Of a stretch of DNA of 64,000 nucleotides, positions 43,456-50,474 are shown piece after piece. The DNA lies in the NCBI GenBank assembly GCA_963819905.1, contig CAWFXP010000001.1:1-64000 (forward strand), given 5' to 3'. The translations under genes were made by a program, and so were the position numbers. The stretch comes from CAWCQC01 sp963819905 (GTDB lineage: Bacteria > Actinomycetota > Thermoleophilia > Gaiellales > Gaiellaceae). The stretch's first letter is position 1, and the number at the start of each line of letters is the position of its first letter. Below the pieces are notes generated by a model. It made no database searches. It was not told where the DNA came from and was given only the letters and a program-made list of their open reading frames with translations.

Positions 43456-43814
43456 GGCTCCTCCTTTGTAAGCCGTATTGCGGCTGCTTGACCCATCGAA
43501 TCCCCGCTGCCTATCTGGAAGCGGTTCGAAGACCTGCGCTGGTGGGGGCTGGGAATGATCAGTGCCAGCTTGTCTGCACGCCCGTCGAGATTTCGCTCAG
43601 CCTGGAAGAGGACGTGGATGGCGCTCGAGTCGAGATAGTCGCAGTCGGTCAGATCGACGAGCAGCCAGTCGAAGGGCTGTTCGATCACCGCCTGGAGCTC
43701 CTCTTGGAACATGGGGCTGGTATTCATGTCGAGCTCGCCGGCAACTCTCAGGATACGGGTGCCACCGCCACGAGAATCTCGGTAGTGCGTACATCCACGA
43801 TCGACCTCCTCCAA
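43452..43814 (-). CDS. STAS-domain protein, first of a pair
   Basis: 120 residues. STAS core: RILRVAGELDMNTSPMFQEE, LLVDLTDCDYLDSSAIHVLF with the DSS site, then LALIIPS. The TTG start at 43814 lacks a ribosome site. A GGAGGAGG in front of GTG 43799 would start a different frame that ends after 16 codons, and joining it to the STAS frame near 43758 gives a more usual N-terminus. A frameshift is possible. Coupled to the second STAS gene by GTGA. Confidence 0.75.
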   Translation of the reverse strand: MEEVDRGCTHYRDSRGGGTRILRVAGELDMNTSPMFQEELQAVIEQPFDWLLVDLTDCDYLDSSAIHVLFQAERNLDGRADKLALIIPSPHQRRSSNRFQIGSGDSMGQAAAIRLTKEEP

Positions 43815-43873
43815 CGACAGTGCTATCCTGTGAGATTAAGCGCGAAACAGAATTTATGATAAAGATTTCCTCT

Positions 43874-44188
43874 ATGTCAAGTGGTAGCGACGGAAAGCCT
43901 TGGCGGTTCGTCACCAACCACACCCAGGTCTTGCTGTGCATTGCCCGGCAGGGCGACGTGAGGTTGCGCGACATCGCCGAGAGTGTCGGGATTACCGAAC
44001 GGGCAGCCCAACGAATCGTCAGCGACCTCGCTGACGCCGGCTTCGTCACCCGCGAACGAGTGGGCCGGCGCACCCGATACACAGTCGACCGTACCGCCAG
44101 AATGCGCCACCCCTCCCAGGCCGATCACCGCATCGGCGAACTCCTCGACCTACTCGAGCACGATCCGCTCTCCCAAGGCAAGGGCTAG
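43874..44188 (+). CDS. Winged-helix regulator divergent from the STAS pair
   Basis: 104 residues (110 from ATG 43856). ArsR/MarR-like winged helix: NHTQVLLCIARQGDVRLRDI, ESVGITERAAQRIVSDL, then GFVTRERVGRRTRYTVD as the wing. No metal-binding Cys pair. It is divergent from the STAS operon across 40 AT-rich bases, so it may regulate it. The start is uncertain; the AT-rich leader carries no good Shine-Dalgarno. Confidence 0.82.
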   Translation: MSSGSDGKPWRFVTNHTQVLLCIARQGDVRLRDIAESVGITERAAQRIVSDLADAGFVTRERVGRRTRYTVDRTARMRHPSQADHRIGELLDLLEHDPLSQGKG

Positions 44189-44640
44189 CGCGGCGGACGA
44201 ACCGTCGCTTGGTGCCTTCGGCTCTCCCTCGCAGCCGTCGTTCGCGACGTTGTGATCGAGGACTCAGGCGGAGCCCGCTGGCGGCTCCCGTTCCGTCATC
44301 CACAGAGTGGCGGTGTGCCGCTGACAGGCAGAGGCCGGTGCCCGCCAAGGGTGGAACCGTCCCGATGCAGCCTCCGGCGGTCACAAACCCCGCGTGTTAA
44401 CCGCTGAGTGATGCCGCGCTAGTCGTACCGCGGAGCACTCAGCTGAGAGCGATCGCGCAGCCAAGGATCTAGCGACTCGTCCAACGCGACCCTGCTCTCG
44501 GCTCAGGGCTTCTCCGCACCGACGTTGCGCCGGATCGTGTTGGAGGCGAAGGGCAGACTCCTTATCGGACCGTTGACCGCTGCACCCAAGGCGAGCAACG
44601 TCCAATGTTGTGACAAGAGCAACTAAGCTGGGTTGGGTCG
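44189..44640. other. Gene-free stretch
   Basis: No supported gene. No clear terminator after the winged-helix gene. Right end merges with the truncated cytochrome gene. Confidence 0.4.
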
Positions 44641-44874
44641 GTGGTTGGTGGGAGCCTCATTTTGGCCGGTTGCGGGGGAGGCGAGTCGGGCGGAGGCGGG
44701 GAGGAGACTACGCCCGCGCAATCGACGATCGCCGCGATCGCTCCGGAAGACACTGAGACGGCCGCCGGCGAAGGCGATGCCGAAGCCGGGGCACAGGTAT
44801 TCCAAGATGCTGGCTGGGCGTTTGGGAGAGACGGCACCCTGACACCCGAGCAGATCCAGGATGTCGCTGTCTAG
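44641..44874 (+). pseudogene. Cytochrome c lipoprotein with heme site deleted
   Basis: 77 residues. The lipobox LILAGCGGG and acidic linker lead to GDAEAGAQVFQDAG, the usual start of a class-I cytochrome c. The next residues should be CxxCH; instead the frame jumps to GRDGTLTPEQIQDVAV, the usual last helix before AYV. So an in-frame internal deletion removed heme binding, and a premature stop cut the end. The 5' end of the signal peptide is also short. Confidence 0.55.
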
Positions 44875-45260
44875 TGTTCAACTCCACCGCCGAGGGAAGC
44901 GCCAATCGAATTGGCGGGAAGTGCCAGCCCGGGTAGAACGGGCTGTGCCTTCCCCGGCTTGGAGGTTCGTGAGCGAGCGGGCAGGAAAAGCCCTGACGCG
45001 GGGGCTCGACTCGAAGACGGAGAGCAGACGCGGACGGCCAGGTCCCGGAAGGACCTTCGCTCGGCAACCAGCCTGAACAGGTGAACGGCGTGACGCGGGC
45101 CGTAGGCTTCAGGAGACGCGGGGAGAGCGCAGCCGCAGCCGCTTCCCGTTGTCGCCGTTCCCGGCCGTCCTACGTGTCAGGTGGCCGCGATGGTTTGGGG
45201 ATCACCCGGGCGGGATGGGCTGGGGGTGACACCGGATTTGCGGTGTTCGTGTTGTTGGGC
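44875..45260. other. Gene-free stretch
   Basis: No supported gene or family repeat found here. It precedes a strong terminator hairpin at 45261. Confidence 0.35.
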
Positions 45261-45298
45261 GGCCCGGACTCTCCCTGTTGTCCGGGCCGTTCCTTTTG
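45261..45298 (+). terminator. Rho-independent terminator
   Basis: A 9-bp stem GGCCCGGAC/GTCCGGGCC with a 10-base loop is followed by GTTCCTTTT. This is the best classical terminator in the window. No intact plus-strand gene ends just before it, so it probably belonged to a lost gene. Confidence 0.75.
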
Positions 45299-45334
45299 GG
45301 TTTGCCCGCTCGTAGCTATGGGGAAATTGCCCCC

Positions 45335-45460
45335 ATGAAGATACGCAACAGGTTGCTTTTGGCTATCGCGATGGCGGTGGCACCGAGGGTTTGGCGCTGG
45401 GCGCGCCCTCGGCTTGAGCAGTGGTACGCTCGTCGACGCGAGCTGCAACGAAGCGCGTAA
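45335..45460 (+). CDS. Small basic protein with N-terminal membrane helix
   Basis: 41 residues: MKIRNRLLLAIAMAVAP, then a strongly basic amphipathic helix (RVWRWARPRLEQWYARRREL). It follows the terminator at 45261. Ribosome site weak (GGGGAAATTG). Not in any family I recognise. Confidence 0.45.
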   Translation: MKIRNRLLLAIAMAVAPRVWRWARPRLEQWYARRRELQRSA

Positions 45461-46020
45461 CCCAAGCCCAACACGCGGGCGCGGCCGGTCGGCTGCTTAC
45501 GCTGACGGTGTATGGCGAATCGAACGGCCGCCCCGCGACTCTCGTCAGCCGCCCACCCCGGGAACAGCATCGCCGACTCTCCGGCGCTTATTCCGGCGCC
45601 GGGAATGAACGCGCGAGGCCGGGAGATCGCCGACGAACTCATGTCCCCCCACGCGCAGCCGCTGGACGGGTCCCCGGGCGGTGTCAGCCGCGCCGGGGCG
45701 TTTTCTGGACGCCAACACCATACCGCCGTCCAACGGATATGCAGTCAGGAGGGCGCCCCGGGATCCCCGCATGGGAAGCGGAATAGCGCAGGAGGGGGTA
45801 GCGCGGCGGCCGACAGCCGAGCGCCTTGCTCCGCCTGGATCCGCGTATTACCATGCGTTGCCCAGGACGCCAGCGGCCCCGCGCTCGAGTGAAGGAGGGA
45901 AGCGGTGCGCGCTCTACCCAGCAGCGGCCGCCGAACTGAGCCGCGCGCCCGTGAGTCAACCGCGTGCTCCGGGACTTCGCTGTCGAGTTCATCTGGTACA
46001 CGCACCGGAAGGAGAGCAAG
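45461..46020. other. Gene-free stretch
   Basis: No supported gene. No repeat-family copy recognised. A promoter for the secreted protein at 46021 must lie at its right end, but no clear boxes were seen. Confidence 0.35.
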
Positions 46021-46449
46021 ATGAGGAAGCTCATGCTTGTCGTCGCCGCGGCGACGATCGCCTTGACGGCTGGGTTGGGTACGACGCAGGCGGCCAAGCC
46101 GAAGCGGCTCCTCGCGACACCCGCGAACGTGTGCAGGGACATCGTCAATATCCGGCCCGATCTCTACTCGAGCTACGGCGATTGCGTAGGGAACTTGAAC
46201 CGCGACGTCGCCGCGTTCCGGCTCCCCGCGAACCCGGCAGATCCGAACAGCCCATTGATCTCGATCGACGAGCAGTGCACGCGGCTCGAGGAGGGGATTT
46301 TCGTCCCGCCGCTCGGACAGTTCATCACGGTCACATACCCGTTCTTCTTCTTCGAGCCACCGCCCTGGCCGTTCCCGGAGTACTGGGCGATGAACCACGG
46401 CCAGTGCGAGAACACGCTTTACGCGTACCATCGGTTCGTCGGCTTCTAG
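46021..46449 (+). CDS. Small secreted protein
   Basis: 142 residues. Signal peptide 1-24 (LMLVVAAATIALTAGLGTTQ). The mature part has four Cys (VCRDI, DCVGN, QCTRL, QCENT) that could form two disulfides, an aromatic stretch YPFFFFEPPPWPFPEYW, and no domain I know. The ATG at 46021 has AAGGAGAG upstream. Single gene, next to the tRNA-derived repeat. Confidence 0.7.
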   Translation: MRKLMLVVAAATIALTAGLGTTQAAKPKRLLATPANVCRDIVNIRPDLYSSYGDCVGNLNRDVAAFRLPANPADPNSPLISIDEQCTRLEEGIFVPPLGQFITVTYPFFFFEPPPWPFPEYWAMNHGQCENTLYAYHRFVGF

Positions 46450-46599
46450 TCTCCTAGACTCGCAGGGGGTCTGGAGGGGGTCAGAGATCATGGGAGCAGT
46501 GAATTGTGAGGGGAGGATCGGGGAAGCATCCTGGTTCAAGGCCAGTAGTAAAGCGGAATCCGAGGAGGTTCAGGGTACTTCGGGGAGCTAGGCTGCTGT

Positions 46600-46645
46600 C
46601 TTTGCAAGCCGGAGGTCACCGGTTCGATCCCGGTACGCTCCATCC
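46600..46645 (+). repeat. tRNA-Ala(UGC) 3'-end fragment, attachment-site copy 1
   Basis: 46 bases identical to 48847-48892: anticodon loop CTTTGCAAG, variable arm, T-arm GGTTCGATCC, acceptor ACGCTCC and discriminator A. The 5' half of a tRNA is missing, so this is not a tRNA gene. Integrases cut at tRNA 3' ends and leave such a copy at the far end of each element. An integrase C-terminal remnant lies right behind it. Confidence 0.85.
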
Positions 46646-46647
46646 GC

Positions 46648-46748
46648 TCAGGCAAACGGCTTGACGGGGTCCTCGGCCGCTTGCTCGTCTCCCTCCTGTG
46701 CCCAGTAGGTGCCCAAACGATCCAGGCGGGATGGTTTACGTAAACCAT
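46648..46748 (-). pseudogene. Integrase C-terminal remnant
   Basis: Minus-strand codons RLDRLGTYWAQEGDEQAAED, then PVKPFA and TGA at 46648. Such tails close actinobacterial tyrosine recombinases and here end 3 bases from the tRNA-derived repeat, the standard place for an integrase. Upstream the frame ends at the palindrome 46731-46748. A near-copy of the central part occurs at 48710. Confidence 0.5.
46731..46748. promoter_or_regulatory. Perfect 18-bp palindrome
   Basis: ATGGTTTAC/GTAAACCAT without a spacer. AT-rich in a GC-rich setting. It could be an operator or a recombination site; nothing known matches. Confidence 0.5.
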
Positions 46749-47210
46749 GCGGGGAGTCAGACCGACCGAGCGTGACCGACTCGGACCGTCGCGATTCGAC
46801 CTCAGAGGTATCTCGCGACACCTCTGGGGAGGGGGGCGATCATCTCTACCAACCTGCGTCGAAAAGTCGTTCCTGCCCCCGCGCATTCACGCAAAAATCG
46901 ACGCCATTTGCACGTCAGATGATCCCGACCGACTCACCCTGAGAGCGAGGCGCGAAACTCCCCGCGCTTTTCGGCCGGATCGGGCGCTCTGGGAGGCTAC
47001 GCTGCCAGCAAGGATGATTCCCTTCCATCGGCCTCGCAGAGGCCTCTACGGTCGCAGCCGGATGCCGGGAAGGGCCTTCCGGGCATGACGCTGCCGCCTC
47101 TCGCGCTCTCGGAGCCCGGAGGCAAGGTGATTCCCTTCGCTGGGCCAGGAGGCGGCCCGTCTAGCGGCCCGTCTGCCCCGGCTAGCGGTGTCGGATCGGG
47201 GTGTTGTGGA
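46749..47210. other. Gene-free stretch
   Basis: No supported gene. There is a hairpin CAGAGGT/ACCTCTG near 46801-46825, followed by GGGGAGGGGGG. Repeat-family similarity is only slight. Confidence 0.35.
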
Positions 47211-48155
47211 TCACCCGAAAAACGCGATCGTCTCTCCGTGCGGGAGGATGGGGTACGGCCGGAGCGTCTGGCCCTCAGGGCTGATCAAGTCGGGAGGAAC
47301 GAACGGCGTGCGGCCATCGATGATTGCCGCTTGCGCGGCGTTCACCTCTGGTATGCCCGTTTCGATGAGAGCCGCGTAGAGGGCGCGCACCTCTGCGGTG
47401 GTCAACTCGAAGACTTCGACGCTCCTGGTCCAGCTGGGCGGGGGTTCGTCTGGATAGAGGAGGAAGACGTTCTTGTAGGTGGCTCGTTCTGCACCTCGCA
47501 AGAGGGCTTGGGCCGCTGCTGGGAAGCGGGCTATCTCGGCTTCAGACAGCGCGTCGATCGCCCACCTGGAGGGTTCGTAGGTGCTGATCTCTGAGTCGGC
47601 CCAGGTGCCTGCCGGCACCGCCGAGGGGTTCCTCGGTGCCGGCAACACTGAGAGGTTGCTCGGGCAGACCGCTTTTCCCGGCGCACACGAGGAGACTGAC
47701 GCTTCATCTAGGAGGGTGCTTGGCGGAATGGCTCCTGATCGAACGAGGTCTACGCCCTCTGGCGTGAGGTGTCGCTCGAACAGCTGGCTGCCGCTCACCC
47801 CGGTGAGGCCGTCGAATTGCCAGATCACTCGCCCATCGGCGTAGGCCAGTACCCAGGCCCAATGCATCCTCACGTCGTGTGCGATGACAGTCGCTGCTTC
47901 GTCCTGGTTGGCAGCGCCCGCCGGGGTGGGGAGCCCAGACGAGGCGCTCAGCGACGGCCCGGAGCGCCCGAAGACGATGAATAGCGAGACTCCGATCAGC
48001 ACCAGCACGGCCGTGGCGGTCGCGTAGGTGCGCCGTCTGCGCCGTGTGCGTTGCCTGGCCTCCTCGATCAGCGCCTCGGGATCGTCAGGCTGGTCGGTAC
48101 CGGTGCGCGCTTCTTCGATCAGCGGCGTCGAGCGGATCGGGATCGCCGGAATCAT
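47211..48155 (-). CDS. Membrane-anchored extracellular protein
   Basis: 314 residues. A cytoplasmic N-terminus (1-40, acidic then basic RRRRR), one membrane helix (43-63: ATATAVLVLIGVSLFIVFG), and an extracellular domain of ~250 residues with one Cys pair (SSCAPGKAVCPSN). The plan resembles anchored substrate-binding or sensor proteins, but no family is recognised. It is divergent from the GntR regulator at 48243 with 87 bases between, and both lie inside the tRNA-repeat-bounded segment. Confidence 0.7.
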   Translation of the reverse strand: MIPAIPIRSTPLIEEARTGTDQPDDPEALIEEARQRTRRRRRTYATATAVLVLIGVSLFIVFGRSGPSLSASSGLPTPAGAANQDEAATVIAHDVRMHWAWVLAYADGRVIWQFDGLTGVSGSQLFERHLTPEGVDLVRSGAIPPSTLLDEASVSSCAPGKAVCPSNLSVLPAPRNPSAVPAGTWADSEISTYEPSRWAIDALSEAEIARFPAAAQALLRGAERATYKNVFLLYPDEPPPSWTRSVEVFELTTAEVRALYAALIETGIPEVNAAQAAIIDGRTPFVPPDLISPEGQTLRPYPILPHGETIAFFG

Positions 48156-48226
48156 GGATAACGTCTGGGGCGGATGGGCGGTGAGGTGTGGTGATGGTCA
48201 TGGTGGCACCCCTTGGTAGATGAAGC

Positions 48227-48232
48227 TATTAT
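48227..48232 (+). promoter_or_regulatory. -10 box of the GntR gene
   Basis: TATTAT, 10 bases before ATG 48243, with no Shine-Dalgarno between. The transcript is therefore probably leaderless or has a very short leader. Confidence 0.5.
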
Positions 48233-48242
48233 GGGTAGCGTC

Positions 48243-48590
48243 ATGTTGAATGTCAAGGTCGACCGCGCCGAACCGATTGACCTCCACGAGCAGGTCGCGG
48301 CCGAGATCCGCCGCGCCATCGCCGAGGGCGAGGCCAAGCCCGGCGAGCGCCTGCCACCCGCCAAGGACCTCGCCGCCATCCTCGGGGTCAACACCAACAC
48401 GGTGCTGCGCTCCCTGCGCCTGCTCCGCGACGAGGGGCTGCTCGAGTTCCGCCGTGGACGCGGCATCTCGGTCGCCGCGACACCCGAGCGCGGAGCCGTC
48501 GTCCAGCGGGCCAAGGAGCTCGTCCACTTCGCCCGCAGCCAGGGCTACCGCACCGACGAACTCATCCGCATCATCGAAGACATCACCTGA
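48243..48590 (+). CDS. GntR-family (YtrA-type) transcriptional regulator
   Basis: 115 residues. The GntR winged helix (PIDLHEQVAAEIRRAIAEGE, LPPAKDLAAILGVNTNTVLR, then RRGRGISV) is followed by the short two-helix tail of the YtrA group (RAKELVHFARSQGYRTDELI). YtrA regulators usually repress a neighbouring ABC transporter; here the neighbour is the anchored protein at 47211. It is the intact member of a set with two remnants at 12445 and 27415. ATG 48231 is an alternative start. Confidence 0.9.
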   Translation: MLNVKVDRAEPIDLHEQVAAEIRRAIAEGEAKPGERLPPAKDLAAILGVNTNTVLRSLRLLRDEGLLEFRRGRGISVAATPERGAVVQRAKELVHFARSQGYRTDELIRIIEDIT

Positions 48591-48709
48591 GACAGTTCAC
48601 GAGTGGTTCCTCCAGCACGCGCCGACGTGTGAGGTCGAGCCCCGCTCGGGTCAGCGAAGCGCCTCGGGTCGGGCGGCCCAAGCACGTCGAAGCAGACCGC
48701 TCGGCGCAA

Positions 48710-48736
48710 TGCCCAATAGGTGCCCAAACGATCCAG
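48710..48736 (-). pseudogene. Second integrase-tail remnant
   Basis: 26 of 27 bases match 46699-46725 (codons LDRLGTYWA on the minus strand). The tail after it differs from the first. It lies 110 bases before the second tRNA-derived repeat. The rest of 48591-48846 has no gene. Confidence 0.45.
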
Positions 48737-48846
48737 AAATGGCCGATGGAACCATGCGGCCTCGGGACGCACCGATGGCCCGCCAGCCCGCATGGCTGCT
48801 GCCGCCAGTCGTCGTTGGTCGTTGCGTGTCGTCATGCCGGGATTGG

Positions 48847-48892
48847 CTTTGCAAGCCGGAGGTCACCGGTTCGATCCCGGTACGCTCCATCC
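48847..48892 (+). repeat. tRNA-Ala(UGC) 3'-end fragment, attachment-site copy 2
   Basis: The same 46 bases as 46600-46645, same orientation, bounding a 2.2-kb segment with the anchored-protein and GntR genes. No 5' half of a tRNA is found in front. The frames crossing both copies on the minus strand give the well-known spurious sequence MERTGIEPVTSGLQ. Confidence 0.85.
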
Positions 48893-48990
48893 CGCCGAGC
48901 GCCTGGTCACGAACGTCAAGACGAACCTGGGGTTAGAGCCGACTCGCTCACGGGTATATCCCGCCTCATCTCAACGGAGGGAGAGAGGCA

Positions 48991-49071
48991 ATGGCGCTGT
49001 GGCTCTGGATCTTGATCATCATCTTGATCGTTCTTCTACTGACCGGCAGCATCGGCATCTACCGCCGATAG
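48991..49071 (+). CDS. 26-aa membrane microprotein
   Basis: ATG 48991 follows CGGAGGGAGAG. The sequence starts MALWLWIL, continues with Ile/Leu/Val, and ends GSIGIYRR: one membrane helix with a short basic C-terminus. A broken copy with the same ribosome site is at 6720-6799, so this is a real gene family below normal calling length. Unrelated by sequence to the 22-aa gene at 11216. Confidence 0.7.
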   Translation: MALWLWILIIILIVLLLTGSIGIYRR

Positions 49072-49085
49072 CGAGCCGACCGACG

Positions 49086-49259
49086 ATGGCAACTCGTCCA
49101 ACGACTGATCCCGACGCTCCGGCGCCCGCCGAGCCGGGTGGCCCGGAGCCAGATGAAGAGAGCGTTCCCTCGACGCCTGACGACGAGCCGGATCGTCCGC
49201 CCGAACGGGGCGATCCCGATCCTCGTCCGCCGGCACCGGGAGAGATTCCGACGGCCTGA
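49086..49259 (+). CDS. Small Pro/Asp/Glu-rich disordered protein
   Basis: 57 residues, mostly Pro, Asp, Glu and Arg, with no predicted structure. The start ATG is 14 bases past the microprotein stop, so the two may be an operon; the same pairing is seen in decayed form near 6720-6830. Confidence 0.55.
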   Translation: MATRPTTDPDAPAPAEPGGPEPDEESVPSTPDDEPDRPPERGDPDPRPPAPGEIPTA

Positions 49260-49373
49260 GAGTTGATTGTGGGCAGGGGGCCGCCCCGAGCACAGTGGCA
49301 GCCCCCTCGCCTCATGTCGCGGCGTGCCGGCTCGGATACCGTTCAACGGGTCCGAGAGCTAGGAGGAGAGCGC

Positions 49374-50195
49374 ATGTCCGAGGCAGAGGTCAACGGCGTC
49401 AGGCTCTACTACGAGCTCCACGGCGAAGGCGAGCTGCTGGTCCTGGTCCATGGCTCATGGGGCGACGCGACGAACTGGCGATTCGTGGTCCCCGGCCTCG
49501 CCCAGTCCTTTCGTGTCCTCGTGTATGACCGCCGGGGCCACTCCCGGAGCGAGCGCCCCGACATGCCGGGCAGCGTCGATCAGGACGGCGATGATCTCGC
49601 TGCGCTGCTCGAGACGCTCGAGCTGGCGCCCGCGCACGTGGTGACGAGCTCGTGGGGCGGCAACATTGCCCTGCGACTCGCGACCAGGCGCCCGGATGTC
49701 TTCCGCTCGCTGTCCTGTCACGAGCCGCCGCTCTGGAGCCTGCTCGAGGGTGACGCTGAAAGCCAGGCGATCCTGCAGCAGAACGCTCGCAGCTTGGCGG
49801 CGGTCGGCAGGCGGATCGCCGAGGGCGATCACGAGGGGGCAGCACGGGAGTTCGTCGAGGAGGTCGCCTTCGGTCCTGGTGCGTGGGAGGACCAGCTGCC
49901 GCCGGAGACAAGGGCGATATTCGTACAGAACGCTCCTACCTTCCTGGACGAGCTACAGGACCCCGACCAAGTCAGCATCGACGAGGATGCGCTGGCGCTA
50001 GTGGGCATACCGGTGCGGCTGACGGATGGCTCCGAGAGTTCGCCGTTGTTCTCGCCCGTAAGCGATCGGCTCGCGCAGCTGATCCCTGGCGCCACCCGCG
50101 AGACCATCGAGGGCGGAGCCCACATGCCCCAGCTGCAGATGCCGGAGCTGTATGTAGAGGTCACGACGCGCGCGGTGCAGCAAGCGGCGGCCTGA
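49374..50195 (+). CDS. Alpha/beta hydrolase
   Basis: 273 residues. HG at 26-27 (oxyanion), nucleophile S93 in TSSWGGN, and His in EGGAHMPQ near the end. Between about 120 and 190 a helical cap is present. Resembles chloroperoxidase or haloalkane-type esterases; the substrate is unknown. ATG 49374 follows AGGAGGAGAG. Confidence 0.88.
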   Translation: MSEAEVNGVRLYYELHGEGELLVLVHGSWGDATNWRFVVPGLAQSFRVLVYDRRGHSRSERPDMPGSVDQDGDDLAALLETLELAPAHVVTSSWGGNIALRLATRRPDVFRSLSCHEPPLWSLLEGDAESQAILQQNARSLAAVGRRIAEGDHEGAAREFVEEVAFGPGAWEDQLPPETRAIFVQNAPTFLDELQDPDQVSIDEDALALVGIPVRLTDGSESSPLFSPVSDRLAQLIPGATRETIEGGAHMPQLQMPELYVEVTTRAVQQAAA

Positions 50196-50271
50196 GCGCC
50201 GCGGCAGGGCTGCGGCTCTCCCACGCGGCGTGAAGCCAGCCCGAACGGCGGACGGCGCTACCATCGATCCG

Positions 50272-50472
50272 GTGAGACGAGAGAGACCGCACCGAAGAGA
50301 GAGCCGCGTTCGGCGTTTTCTTCGGCGACTCGGAATCGGCAGCGAGCCCGGCCCCGGCGAGCCCGGCCCGGACGACTCGCCGGCTGCCGGGGTTCGAGAG
50401 CCGCGACGACCGAAGCCGTTCGGCTCCGCCGGCGCAGCCGTTCTCGATCCGCCTCGGAGCGACGTCGACTAG
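50272..50472 (+). CDS. Small Arg/Pro-rich protein
   Basis: 66 residues from GTG 50272 (80 from GTG 50230). Strongly basic start (RRERPHRRESRVRRFLRRL) and a Gly/Pro/Asp-rich tail. No family. It ends 2 bases before the convergent TrxR-like gene. Confidence 0.4.
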   Translation: MRRERPHRRESRVRRFLRRLGIGSEPGPGEPGPDDSPAAGVREPRRPKPFGSAGAAVLDPPRSDVD

Positions 50473-50474
50473 GG

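Noticed and set aside
10978..45260. CRISPR array
   Set aside because: No regularly spaced identical repeats with unique spacers were found; the dispersed repeats are irregular in length and spacing. No cas genes seen.
46600..46886. Minus-strand frame containing MERTGIEPVTSGLQ
   Set aside because: This is the translated complement of the tRNA-Ala 3' end, a well-known false gene call. The same is true for the frame at 48651-48890.
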